From Cantharellus purpuraceus (Eukaryota; Basidiomycota; Agaricomycetes; Cantharellales; Hydnaceae), in the NCBI GenBank assembly GCA_025174535.1, contig JALBUN010000048.1, forward strand, positions 744,001 to 808,000: a DNA stretch of 64,000 nucleotides. The letters are read 5' to 3'. The notes under the pieces are model-generated. The model was not told the origin of the DNA, ran no database searches, and was given only the letters and a program-made list of their open reading frames with translations. Below, piece by piece: positions 24,501 to 35,565 of this stretch. Positions within the stretch are counted from its first letter, which is position 1; each line of letters begins with the position of its first letter. The translations under genes were made by a program, and so were the position numbers.

Positions 24501-24791
24501 AGGAGAATGTCCTCACCAATTTAGTGTCTCTGGACTCACAGTGGGAAGCTTGTTTCTCTGCTTCCACCAGGTTCGCCAGCTAGCATTTTCCAGCCGTGCT
24601 CCGTTCTGGATGGAATCCTTTCTACGTGTCATGTTCCTCCATGACTTGGCTACGTCTTCCTCCTGCCAGTTGTGGCTTAAATAGTCCACTTGTCCTATTG
24701 CTTGGGTGTCGAGAGAAGAGTCATCTGGTGCAGGGTTTGTGGCAGACACTGCGGATACGGATACGAGTAAAACAGGGAGGTATTGAGCCAT
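21549..24791 (-). CDS. Reg1-like protein phosphatase 1 regulatory protein (DUF1752)
   Basis: Two exons (24791-24517 and 24165-21549) give 2892 nt, 963 residues. Residues about 35-105 form the DUF1752 / AreA-type GATA-like N-terminal domain, with VDYLSHNWQEEDV, RLENASWRTWWKQR and SPETLNWLKDSDVTWLYGP; the intron splits this last block. A PP1-docking RVxF-type motif RRHISF lies at about residues 281-286, followed by VEQCIAI, as in yeast Reg1. The remainder is low complexity, rich in Ser, Pro, Gly and acidic runs (including EEEEEEEEE), so probably disordered. Reg1 recruits Glc7/PP1 to Snf1 for glucose repression; the same role here is inferred. The 351-nt intron is far longer than the neighbours' introns. 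A codon-bias antisense frame on the plus strand is not treated as a gene. Confidence 0.85.
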
Positions 24792-27700
24792 CGTGGGCGA
24801 TGACGACGTGGACGAGAGAAAGGTGCTATAGTTAGTCGAGGGAATAGACGGAGATGCGAGTTCAACAGCAAGACACGGTTAACATGCTGGGTTTGCTGTT
24901 ACGGGCGGTGTATGGAGAAAGAGAAGCAAGAGGCCCCCGGACCGCCGCCAAAACAGCAGAAATCAGCTGCAGGCGCCAGCGCTCTCCAAAGGAGGCAAAC
25001 CTTGGCTAGCCCGATTTTGCCCGATTTTTCCCACCCCCCATATTATGGATCCCGCGTTTACACCTTTCAGCCTCTTCCAATCATGTGTACAATCTCCCCT
25101 ATTAACCTGTCTCTTGACAGAATTGCTATTCCTCCGCCAAACCGGTCCTGCGCTCCAGCGTTCAACACGGACAGCCATGCCCTATTACCTTTACCGCGAT
25201 CGATCGAGCGGCTACTCCAACTATTGGGGTGCTTTCACGACAATGCGATTTTGTGTTTCTTTGCCAGCTCTCTGCGGCAAAAAAAACTCTTCGGTCTCAT
25301 TGCACGTGTGCACATGGCCGCTGTGTTCATATATAGGCATTGATTGATATGCGTGTCAGCAACAGCTTATCCTGGCAGTATATGGGCATCACAGTTGCAA
25401 GACATGCAAAGCCGCGACACTTGGAATCTGCTGTCAGCAACACCCATGATATACGCTATTAGTACTAGTGTCTCCGACTCGGTCTACGCCAGCCGTGCAG
25501 AGTGATCTTATCGTGCACCACAGCGAATATCTATGTATAACAGTGTATCACATTACACTCCGACTATCCCGGCATTGCATCAGTGGCAGAAGCGGCGGGT
25601 GCGTTTGTTCTACCGGCCCACCAGAACATCCTCACACGGCGGCCCAACACGTTCAAGAAAAAACAAAGACCAAATATATGATTTTTCTCCTCCACACATG
25701 ACCGGAAAGTTCACCTGTGATGTCGCTTGTGTTGAAAATCCAGTACCATCAATCCCCATCATGCAACTTTTTTTCACGTGCAGGTTCAGATTCTCTGCCG
25801 GCGTCCGACAGGTGATGCCGCCGAGGTAAGTAAGGCGTAAATCACCAATTCTTCACTAAGTAGTCACCAGTATCGATAGCCTTTGTCAAGCTCACCTCGA
25901 CTGACCAATGCCCACGCCGTCTCTCGATCCATCTTTGCAATTAAACCTTGCTGAACCGACTGCGCAATCATTCCCCCAAGCTGTATCCATTTGAGTGACT
26001 CATCCATCTTCGAATGTACAGACCCCAGAAGCTCCCCACGGTCTTTCGGACTTATCCCAAGTTGGAAACTCGAATGACTATACTTCTCGACACAAATCTT
26101 CGCATACTCATCCTGTTAGTGCTCCAAATAAGATATCCCCTGTCGCACACTATGGCTTGCTTGCTCGTATAGCCTATAGGTAGTCTTACTTGACCGCCGC
26201 TACCCCTCTGTAGAGAGCACAAGACTCGGCGCAAGGTTGAAGGCGGCGAAAGGAATGCGCATCTGCTTGTGTCCTGACACGTCTCCAAGACACAATTCGG
26301 TCTTCCGGGGCATATTCTCTCATACAGTGCCTATTCAATTTGGCCCAGAAAATATGTAAGTCTCCTGCGCTTTGCGGGTGAAGGGACACCATGCCGCCCC
26401 GCTCCGCTGAGTTAGTCCGCGAGCAGTTCTGTGGTCGATCAGAGTAAACTCAAGGTTCAACGCGGTAACGTCTCAAAACGCTCAAGTTTGGAGAGTCATG
26501 CGAAAGATGCGTGTCGTGCCCATATTCTACCACGGGTTACTCGTACCTGGAGCCCCTTTCCTGTCTTCCTCTTTGGTGTGATCTCGTGCGCAGTGTTACA
26601 TTGGATGTCAAGGAGCAATGCTGGCTCGTGCGCATGAGCTTGTCTGTCATTATGCTCCATGCCTATTGCAAGTGCCTGGTAACAAGTAGAAAATGATGGA
26701 CTCCTGTTGCGACCTGAGCTAGAGCTCTCCTGTTTTGATTCAGTTTATTTTCTTGGTTTTGTGGGTTGTTTATAATACTTGTCCAATGGATGATCGATAC
26801 TGTCACCATTCATGGCATGCGATATTTGATTACCCCAGTTTCCTCAATCAGTATTGTTCCCTATATCACTCATATGCGCAGCAGCTCCACCATGAAATGA
26901 AAACCCGGGTGGAAGCACCGCACAGCACAATGTGCCTGTCGAAGGGGAAATGATTCTGGTCATCTTTTTCATGATGGTACAGCTGAGCGCATGCATTCAT
27001 TTGCGTCCAATTCACGACCAGTTACGAGGAATGCGGCACTCCATAAATGTGATCACGTTGATAAAAGGTATAGGAGGGCAACGAAGTAACCCGACCCGCA
27101 AATGAATGACACCGTGGGAGTTGGAATCAGCGGAACGAAGCCCATCATGAAGGTGCACTGGTGGTGATTGGATATCGAAGACACAAGATTTTGCATTGAG
27201 AAAGGATCTCGAAAGGCCACGGTACTTTTATGAAGAGAACTTCGTCCGCAAATCATGTCGTCCGAGTCTATGACAATCTCAGATGCTTGCAGTAAAGGTT
27301 GCTGGATGTCTTCGTATGTATCGATCCGACTGTCAGTGCCATGGAGCTGCTAGCGGAGGTATAGAGCAACACCAGAAAGCAGCTAGACAGCTGAGTGCTG
27401 TCATTAGCTCTTATACCTTATTGAACTAGGTTGCACAGCATACTTTAAACCTGGCCGGGTTCCGTGTCACCCTACTCAGTCCTGTTGATCGCACCGTGCA
27501 TGGCATTTGGACCTTACATACACTGAGGATTTTCCAAAATGTACCATACACCTGTGTCAGCATTACTGAGTCTAACATGACAGAAGACGTACGCAGCTAG
27601 GCCGTTCTTGAGATAATCAACTGAAGCACCAAAAGAGCGCTATGGTACCTGGCTTGAGTCGAAACTCTACCGGACACAACTCACTCTGGACAACCTTACT

Positions 27701-27891
27701 AAAAGTCAAGATTATCAGCCTCAGGATCTCGCTAGTACCTCATCTTTCTGCTGTCAGATTAGATGGGAGCAGTGGGGGATGCGGTGCGGGTGGAGATGCC
27801 GATACAACTCAAGCGAGCTAGCAGTATGCTGATGCAAACATGCATGGAGTCTATACTTGCGTAGTAGATATGATCAAGGCGAGGTATGTGT
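24792..27891. other. Gene-poor interval of about 3.1 kb
   Basis: This is the longest gap in the window. The left end should hold the Reg1-like gene's promoter and the right end the GUK1 terminator. Open frames up to 143 codons (for example 24912-25343) have no family resemblance and read through likely splice signals. A frame at 25995-26183 ends in a donor-like AG|GTAGTC and could be a single exon of a decayed gene, but I could not extend it. No tRNA or repeat was recognised. Confidence 0.4.
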
Positions 27892-28618
27892 CTAGTCGGT
27901 AAATTCGGGAAGAGCATCGACTGGTGATGAATCACCCAATGCGGCTTTTTCGAAAGCTTTGAAAGCCTTGTCGAGATCGTCGTTCACAATGATGATATCA
28001 TGCACGCCGGGGATTCTTGCGTATTCAATCTCCTGCAACGCAGCCCCCAGCCGCGCCTTTACGGATGCCTCCGTCTCGGTACCGCGCCCCTTCAACCGTT
28101 CTTGAAGAGTGGTTAGTGATGGGGGAGAAATGAAGAGATAGACAGGGTTGAGACTGGTAGACAGCTTTACTTGCCGGACGCCCTGGCAGCAAAGTCAACT
28201 ATCTAGAGGATGGAAATGCAGACTGAAGACAAACCTGGCTGTCAATATCTAGTAGACAACGCCTCCCAGAAGTAGCAACATTCTGGACAGTCATGACACT
28301 AGTTCCATAAAAGTTTCCTGAAAATTGCGCGTGCTCGATGAACGCGTTTTCTTGAATGAGATTGGCGAACTTTTCACGAGGGACAAAGTAGTAATGTTTG
28401 CCATCCACCTCCCCTGGACGGGGCGATCGGGTGGTATCTAAGATCGATGCCTTAATCATACTTTAATCAAATAACTTTTTTGGGTGGGACGCACGAGAAA
28501 CGCTAAAGCCAAATTTATCTGGGTGTTCTGTGAATAATCGCGAAAGCAACGTGCTCTTGCCAGCCCCGGACGGCCCAGAGATGACCAATGGCCTTAAAAA
28601 GTCAGGTCGAGGAGACAT
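27892..28618 (-). CDS. GUK1: Guanylate kinase
   Basis: Three exons (28618-28495, 28437-28235, 28182-27892) give 618 nt, 205 residues, a normal size for fungal Guk1. It phosphorylates GMP to GDP with ATP. The P-loop is [14 protein letters not shown] near the N-terminus, followed by [23 protein letters not shown] (GMP-binding region), [17 protein letters not shown] and CLLDID, then the lid region [10 protein letters not shown]. All are family blocks in the right order. An upstream in-frame ATG at 28687 would add 23 residues ([18 protein letters not shown]), possibly a localisation signal. I prefer the ATG just before [13 protein letters not shown] because it gives the canonical N-terminus. Confidence 0.95.
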
Positions 28619-29261
28619 GCCGATAATGGGAGAGAAGGCGCCAAGCCGGAGCACGTGAGTCATCAGTGATTTGTCGGAGGAAATCACGTGACGAGACCGT
28701 GGTTATTTTAGTTTCTCTGTCGGTCCGTACGTGTGGGACTGGCAAAGATCTATTGCGTCGCCACCGCTCTCCCGGAGAAAGGACTCCGGGCCATGCTCAG
28801 GCCGGAAGCTAAATACATGAAGCACAGGAAAAGAAAAGAAGCAGAAAAGAGGAGAAAAAAAGAAGAGAGAGATGAGAAAGTGGAAGGGTGGGTGTGCAAA
28901 ATAGTCGAGCGTTCGGAAGTTTTGTAACTTTGGGCGCGAGGGGTGAAGAATGGAATAGGCAGAAGTGCGAGGTGGTATATAATAAAACAGACAATGGGCA
29001 AAGTGGATGGTGGCACGACACTTGAGCATGAGTTACGTGCTTTCGTCAGAGAAACCGACCAACGCGCACGCGTTGCTCGATCCAATTTAGCCCACTCAAG
29101 CCGTGGAGAAGCAACTTTAGCCGCGCGGCTTACTACCTGGGCCAACAGCAGTGGCGCGTCCATCCATCTCGGCCCACAACTACAAGTAGACTCGGCGCCC
29201 CTACGACGCGTTTCAAGCTCGCGTTCGAACGCGCTTATTATCTTTATTCGAATCCCTAGAT
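28619..29261. promoter_or_regulatory. Divergent intergenic region between GUK1 and the ligase gene
   Basis: These 643 bp separate two divergent genes and should hold both promoters. The left half is strongly purine-rich on the plus strand (pyrimidine-rich on the GUK1 sense strand), a common fungal core-promoter feature. A 137-codon minus-strand frame at 28750-29163 crosses this tract and is probably non-coding. Confidence 0.4.
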
Positions 29262-32200
29262 ATGTCGTCTGACGATAACTGTATTCGTTTTGAACAGTGC
29301 GTTTTGATTAGTGCATCTTACAGTACAAAGCATAGACTCTTACTTGCGACCTTCACAGCTTTGTACAACTTTTACATAGCATTTCAAGGGTCCATCCCCG
29401 TGACAAAAATGCTCCGCGTAATTCGACCACGACCCCCAGGAGCCTTGACTTGGTCAACCTATGGTTCTCTGAATTGCGACGACATCGTAACGTTATACCC
29501 CCTAACACTTGTACAATCTTCTTCCGCCTCTTTTTTCCAGAAGAGGATGTCCGTCGACGCTACAATCTCAAGGAGACTACACTTGCCAGGACATTGGTCA
29601 AAAATGTGTTTGGACTAGCTACTAATCCACAGGGTGTGGGTGGAGCGTGCAGCCTCATGCAGTGGGCCGAATACTCTGATGCCCGCGATACCGCCAAGCA
29701 GGGATGCCTGGGAATTGAAGTTGAGAAAGCTATAGCAAGCCGTTGTTTGGTGTGTTTTGCTTCTAGATCTTTTCCAAGCGCGCTCTCATTTCGCATCTAC
29801 CCCAAAGCCTCGTCAGGGGAAATCACCTAGCATTCAGACTATCGACGCGTTACTAGACGAGCTTGCCTCTTTGTCTGCCTATTCAAATCTTGGGTCTTTC
29901 CGATCGCAACCTCGACGCTCTCGGGCTTCCATATTGAGAGACTTGTATCACGGACTTGATCCTTTGGAAGCAAAGTTCTTAACACAAATCATCCTGAAAG
30001 ACCTTCGACCGGTTTTATATCCTCTCACTGAAACCCATACCATCAAGGCTCTACTACATTATAATCGCAATGCATTGCACGTCTTGTCGAAATGGGAAGT
30101 CATGAGAGCCTGGCATCCTTGTATGCCTAGGATATACCATGTGAGAGCCACATTGGACGAAGCTGCACGAGCAGTTGAAGGATTGCTGTCACCGGGGCGA
30201 GTTGCTTCTGATCATGATGTGTTTCTACCTATCCTTGGCTCTCCTATCGAGGTTCATCAAGGCTTCCTCTTGGTCTGAAGGCCGGCTGACACTGACAAAT
30301 TTTAAATAATCCCAGGTCCCTAAAAGTCAAAAGGGTGTCAATTTGTCACAGGCGCTGAGTTTCTTTCGAGATGAAAAAGAGGTTTGGGCTGAAACTAAAT
30401 ATGACGGGGAAAGGTGATTTTGGCTAATCCTCTCAAATATCATGTCATCTCAAGTTCAATGAAAGGATGCAAATTCATGTGGATTTGTCAAGACCGCCTT
30501 CCCAGCAAATCTCCATTTTCAGCAAAAGCAAGCGTGATTCAACTCAAGATCGTATGGGAACTCATCCGTACGTCTTCTTTGAGCACTACTAGCCACAACT
30601 CAGTACTCTTCAGGATAACCCGTGCATCGTTAGGTCTTCCGCTATGTGCAGATGACTATTTGTATTATCCTGCTCTGGAAGGACGCGCGAGCAAGATAGA
30701 CACACTCGCTCTGAATTCTGTCATCTTGGACGCTGAGATGGTGTGCTACTCAGAATCGAAGGGTGATATCGATGGTAAATTTGGACTTCACTTACTGCAT
30801 CCTGAGAACCGATGCCTTTTACTTTCTGCAGAGTTTTGGCGAATACGTAGCCTCGTGGAAAGCACGGCTCGCGGTGTGCGGGGTTCACATCATCACAGCA
30901 ATCGCCGGGTTCGAGGTCGGGAACTTCAGAGCCAGGATAGCACAGAGTGCAGATCTGAAATGAGCCCAAAGTACGTGTGGTGCATTTCTTAGTGACATGG
31001 GATATGGTCAAATACATCGATCCAGGGATGTTAGCGAGTCCCTTCAATCTAATGCGTCCGACAATGGCGACCGGCATCTGAAGATTGTATTTTTTGATCT
31101 CATGTACCTAAATGGCTGTAGCTTGCTTAACAAAAGCTACTGTGAACGTCGTGAGAAGTTGGAACGGATTATCAACATCATTCCAGGATACTCCTCGTTG
31201 AGCAGGCGACAATGCATCAAGTTTTGTCGTGGAAGTTCGGCTGTCAAGCATCTAGCCCACATCTTCTCGCAACATATCGCAGCTCACCAAGAAGGCAAGG
31301 CAGCTTTGTGGAAGCTCCAAGGTCTAGCTAATTGTCAACCACAGGCCTAGTTCTCAAGGGATCAAGCTCGACATACAACGATCTTAAGCACCCATGGGTT
31401 AAGGTAACAACCAAGCATCTCAGCTTAATCCCATTAACCATGTTTTGATGCTTTAGCTAAAGCGAGATTACATCCCTGGATATGGTGATACTGTTGATCT
31501 TGTCATTCTTGGAGCAAGCTGGAACAAAGTCCGTGCACGGGAACTGAGAGGTACAGTCACTACTATACGTTCCTATCTTCGGTTTTGTCAACGCTTTGTA
31601 GTTGCCCCGGAGACTCTTACGACTTTTTTTGTTGCTGCTCTTGATGCTCGAGACAAGCATGAGTCAGGAAGTGACATGGTGAGGTGTCCAATGCTCGCAT
31701 AATATCAGCTCTCTATAATGGCACGTTGTTTCCCTCAGTTCCAAATACTCTTCACGGTCGAATACGGCATGGATCGCGAGCAGCTTGAAACTCTCAACTT
31801 ACGAATTAAATCATCTGAACCGCAGCATTTCAAAGACAAGGTCAGTCAGTGACACTCTAACCTGCCTTCGTCCATCCAGGTTGAATACAACGTTGACGGG
31901 CTGTCAGATGTGCACTTTGCCTTACAGGTTCCGACTCCCACCAGGATTATCAAAACCAGCCATCATGTTCTCCCAACCACTGCTCGGGGAGCTGTTCGGG
32001 GCAGGATTTACTAAGGATGCAGGAGCAATGGTATATCCCTGTCTTGTTCGTCCATATGAGGCTGGCTGATGCTGACACTATTTTAAGCATTACTCTTTGC
32101 GGTTTCCACGTCTGACGAAAGTATGGCAAACTAGAGAACGTTACTGGACTGCAGGTACGGTTCTTGTGCTCCTCATGTTCATTATTCATGATGTAGATGC

Positions 32201-33441
32201 TACCATTCAAAATAGGAAGTTGTCTTGAAGAATTCCAGAAAATTGCTAGAACATCTCTTGGCCGAGAATCCCGAGACGAGTGGGCTAGCAGGAGCGTAGA
32301 CGCAATGTGGGGAAATCACGCAACCTTAGGGCCCAAAGATCCCCAAAAAGTGACACAAACTATGCATCTATGGCATGAGAAACTCCTAAGGCTTGAAGAT
32401 AGTGGAAATAGCTCCAAGCTTTACTTCGATCAGGACTCTTCACCGTCAAAACGAAAGGCTGACCAAGAGGACACCCAGAGAATTCAGAAAAGACGAAAAG
32501 TAGAGAGTTCTCGACCCGCAGTTCAGCCACTGCATGCACTGTGTTCAATGACCAATGTTGCTCACAAGAGCACTGTCAATCAGAGACAGGGACAAGGAAA
32601 CCCAGACACAACTGCACCCTCTTCACTGATGGCACACACAAGTTTGTCAATCAATCAACGCGACTTGCCCAGGAGTGTAACAGAAAACGTATTCAACAAC
32701 AGCACAGTTACTGCAAACTACGTGCCTATCACTCCTGACCAGATAAATTCGAAGCAGAGTATCGCTAGTTTCACATCCCTCAACAGTTCCAACATGTCTG
32801 TTCAAGACTTACAGCGTCAAACGTTTGTAGCCTCGAACAGTGACGTTTGTTCAGAACATCTGCTGTCGTCAACCAGTCTGCAGCTTCTTGATATGAAAGC
32901 TACTCCCTCCAACGTCTCCATTGAATTGCCGGAGAAAGATAAGAACTCCTCATTTGCCCTGATGTCGGGATCATCTTGGCCGCAAAATTACATTGATACG
33001 ACTATTGTCCAGTTTATTCAAGATGCCTACGTTTGGATTCATAGAGACTCGAACAACAAACGGCCAGTGGACCGCCCGCCTGCGTCTCACCTGGTTCCTC
33101 AGCATCGTAGGATAGGAGTCATTTACTTCCTTCTCATCATCTGTGGATGCCATGTGGACGTCGGGGGAACAGCTTACTTCAGACAGGCAGACCAATTCGC
33201 ACATGTGAACAAATGTGTGATGTTCGTCAAAACAGGCAATCAGCCGGAGGTCCAAGAAGGGCTAAACTGGTTGTTTTACGCCTTGGAGTCTTGGAGAGCG
33301 GAGCTTAATAAACTAGGAAACAAGGAGCTCTTCGTCTTCGACTCGCAAATGATCAGTTATGCTTCATTATCGACAGTTCATGCAGACGTGGCATCAAAAG
33401 CACTCTGGAGATCAAGTCGACAAATAGAAAAATTACATTAG
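29262..33441 (+). CDS. LIG4-like ATP-dependent DNA ligase without recognisable BRCT domain
   Basis: Fifteen exons give 3378 nt, 1125 residues: 29262-29296, 29359-29749, 29817-30251, 30316-30413, 30466-30567, 30614-30774, 30832-30970, 31026-31294, 31345-31403, 31457-31550, 31602-31678, 31739-31840, 31908-32030, 32088-32154, 32216-33441. An N-terminal DNA-binding domain of LIG4 type is followed by the nucleotidyl-transferase core: motif I ETKYDGER (adenylated Lys about 315), motif III ILDAEM, IIIa VFFDLMYLNG, motif IV EGLVLKG, motif V WVKLKRDYIPG, then an OB-fold. The ligase seals nicks or breaks via AMP transfer. LIG4 normally ends in two BRCT repeats that bind XRCC4/Lif1; instead there is a Ser/Asn-rich linker and about 170 unrecognised residues. 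Exon 9 is joined through a GC-AG intron. Borders of exons 3 and 13 are the least certain. Confidence 0.87.
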
Positions 33442-33443
33442 TG

Positions 33444-35268
33444 CTAGCCATCAGACTGAACTGCTACGGAGCCTTCTATTCGAGGTGACTCTTCCTTCTG
33501 GTTTTGTTCATTTTGCGATGGTAGCACCCCCGCTTCCTTTTTTGTATGACCTTCTTCGTAGCCTTCAGTGATCATATCATTGAGTCCCAACTCTTCGTTT
33601 TGTTGCCAAGTTCGGTGGTATTTCTCGAACTGCATATTTGGGTCCGGATCAGGAGCATATGGGCTCTGTAGATAGGAGTTTGCTAGAGGATCGTCGAGTA
33701 TCAGCGTGAAGGGCATTTCTGCAGCTTTGACCTGAGAAGTTAAGAATGTTAGTGAAATAGAACGATGAATTGTAAAGAGGTGCTATACCATCTTGAGTTT
33801 TGTGAGGAAATCTATAAAGGCTGTGTTGCCTTCATCTATGGAATCTGTAAAAACTTTCTCGCTCAGCTCCTCGTAAACCTGCTCTAGGATGCCTTCGACC
33901 GTCGTAAAACGGCCACCTAATGTTCCAGGGTGCAGAAGCAGATCTATTTCAGGTACGTGTAACCCACAAGTCTCACTCTATGAATATGTCTGGGTCAGCT
34001 TTGTGGTGGAAAGATAGGAGGCAAAAAGCAACCTTGAGAATGTCTCGGCTTAAATCATCCCGATCTTCTACCTTGAGTGTAATCTTTTGACCTTGGTCTG
34101 ATATTGCTGACCCGGACTTAACTTCATTGTCTCTGTAGCCGCAGTGCTCGCAATTGGTAGACATGATAAGGACGTCCTGGTGTCAAATTCATGTTACGAA
34201 CAATAAAGAGGAAGAAGAGGAAGACACATACCTTGAAGTAAGGTATGACAATCTTCTTCATTAAGGTGTTTAAAGGACGCCCACATGAAGAGCACACCCC
34301 TGGGAAAACAAATATTTCCTCTGCTTCAATCTCATCCACAAGAGCCATGGGCTCTTTTCGTGATTCCTGGCCCTCATTCGAAGAGGGGCCGCCAACGTTC
34401 TCGTCAGCTTGTGCGAGGCCCAGGGCAATGTTCTGCTCCTTCGATCGCGTATATTGACGAGCATTCCATTTGGGATCTGACATCGATTCATGGAACTCAA
34501 TAAAGGAATCACCTGCCGGGTCATCAAGCTGAATGGTTAAGTGTGGCATAGGCCGATCATGGTTGTGCTCGGCCTTTCGCATATCTTCGTCATCAGGATC
34601 ATCAATGCCAACAATTTCCTGGAATGCATCAAGCATGCGTTGGATCTTCGTGTATGCTGGTTCATCCTCAATCTTGCGCAATGGCTGGCCGACTTCTAAA
34701 TCCTTCATCGTATCCCGTATGAGGCCCTCAACGGTAGTGAGTTGCCCCCGATGGGCCGGGATTGTTAGCTCATACTCAGGTATGAGGACCGTGCACGTCT
34801 GCGATTTCACGAGTTGACGGTTTAAATCCTTCCTATCAAGGATTTTCGCGGTATATAAAACGCCTTTTTCTAGGTGAGGGGGTGGAGTAAAGGACGATGA
34901 GGACTGCAGGTCAGTGAAGCGGCGCACCTCGAATGGTCCCCGCTGACTGAATTTCATTATTCTGATTCCCACAGTAGTCGCATCGAAATGACATCACAAT
35001 GACTTCATGGAAAAAAGGAATTGAAGTGAGGAGCATTCTGGTGACGCCCTGACGAGGAATTGGTCTAGTCTTCGAAAGAATGTAGACTCTTTCACACCTG
35101 CTCACCGCAGCTCATGCAGAGACTGTTGACTTCTTGCATGGGTCGATCATCATTGCCTTGTTCCTCGATGTCTTTCGTAGTGTCTTCCTGCTCTGGAGGA
35201 AGAAGGTCTGTTTGGTTGGCGACGGATCCTATGGACGGGAAGAAACCAGCATCACTGGTAGGAGACAT
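33444..35268 (-). CDS. ZPR1: ZPR1 zinc-finger protein
   Basis: Six exons (35268-35098, 35048-34928, 34869-34232, 34176-34033, 33977-33789, 33731-33444) give 1551 nt, 516 residues; yeast Zpr1 is 486. The protein has two tandem ZPR1 modules. The first has a C4 finger (CMSCGEQ ... CDYCGNQ) and the [17 protein letters not shown] block, and the second has CSSCGRP ... CEHCGYRD and [17 protein letters not shown]1 binds translation elongation factor eEF1A and helps it fold, and links growth signals to the nucleus. Its stop lies 2 bp from the stop of the convergent ligase gene. The C-terminus carries an acidic/polar tail after [17 protein letters not shown]. Confidence 0.97.
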
Positions 35269-35565
35269 GGCTCCAGCTTAAAAGAGATGAGACAGATCCA
35301 ATGATACTTTTCTGTCGTCAGACAACATACCTCATGCGCAATTGGCAACGCTGGTTCCAAAAGACTGTTAACTCTTTGATTTATGGGCGCTATTGGGTGC
35401 TTGTGGACCTCGGCATAGGCCGACAGGACTTATAAAGACAATGACCAGGGTTTTCCATCTTAGCTCCCACCATCATCCGTTGCAATCCATAACTGTCACA
35501 GAGTCTGCGCCCTGTAAACAGAACAATTTGCATTGAATCCATTGCTACTCAGGCATTGTAGCGCA
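35269..35565. promoter_or_regulatory. Divergent promoter region between ZPR1 and MPE1
   Basis: A 297-bp spacer separates the two divergent start codons. It includes short pyrimidine-rich tracts but no clear TATA box or named operator. Confidence 0.5.

Noticed and set aside
28750..29163. 137-codon minus-strand frame upstream of GUK1
   Set aside because: It consists mainly of a pyrimidine-rich promoter tract translated as Phe/Ser/Leu and lies in the divergent spacer; no family pattern.
29240..29262. TTCGAATCC, resembling a tRNA B box
   Set aside because: No A box, no cloverleaf stems and no matching acceptor ends could be found around it.
31841..31932. Frame reading VEYNVDGLSDVHFALQ in the ligase
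   Set aside because: It needs a 39-nt intron and then runs to an early stop; using the acceptor at 31907 restores the KPAIMFSQPLLGELFGAGF segment expected of LIG4-type ligases.
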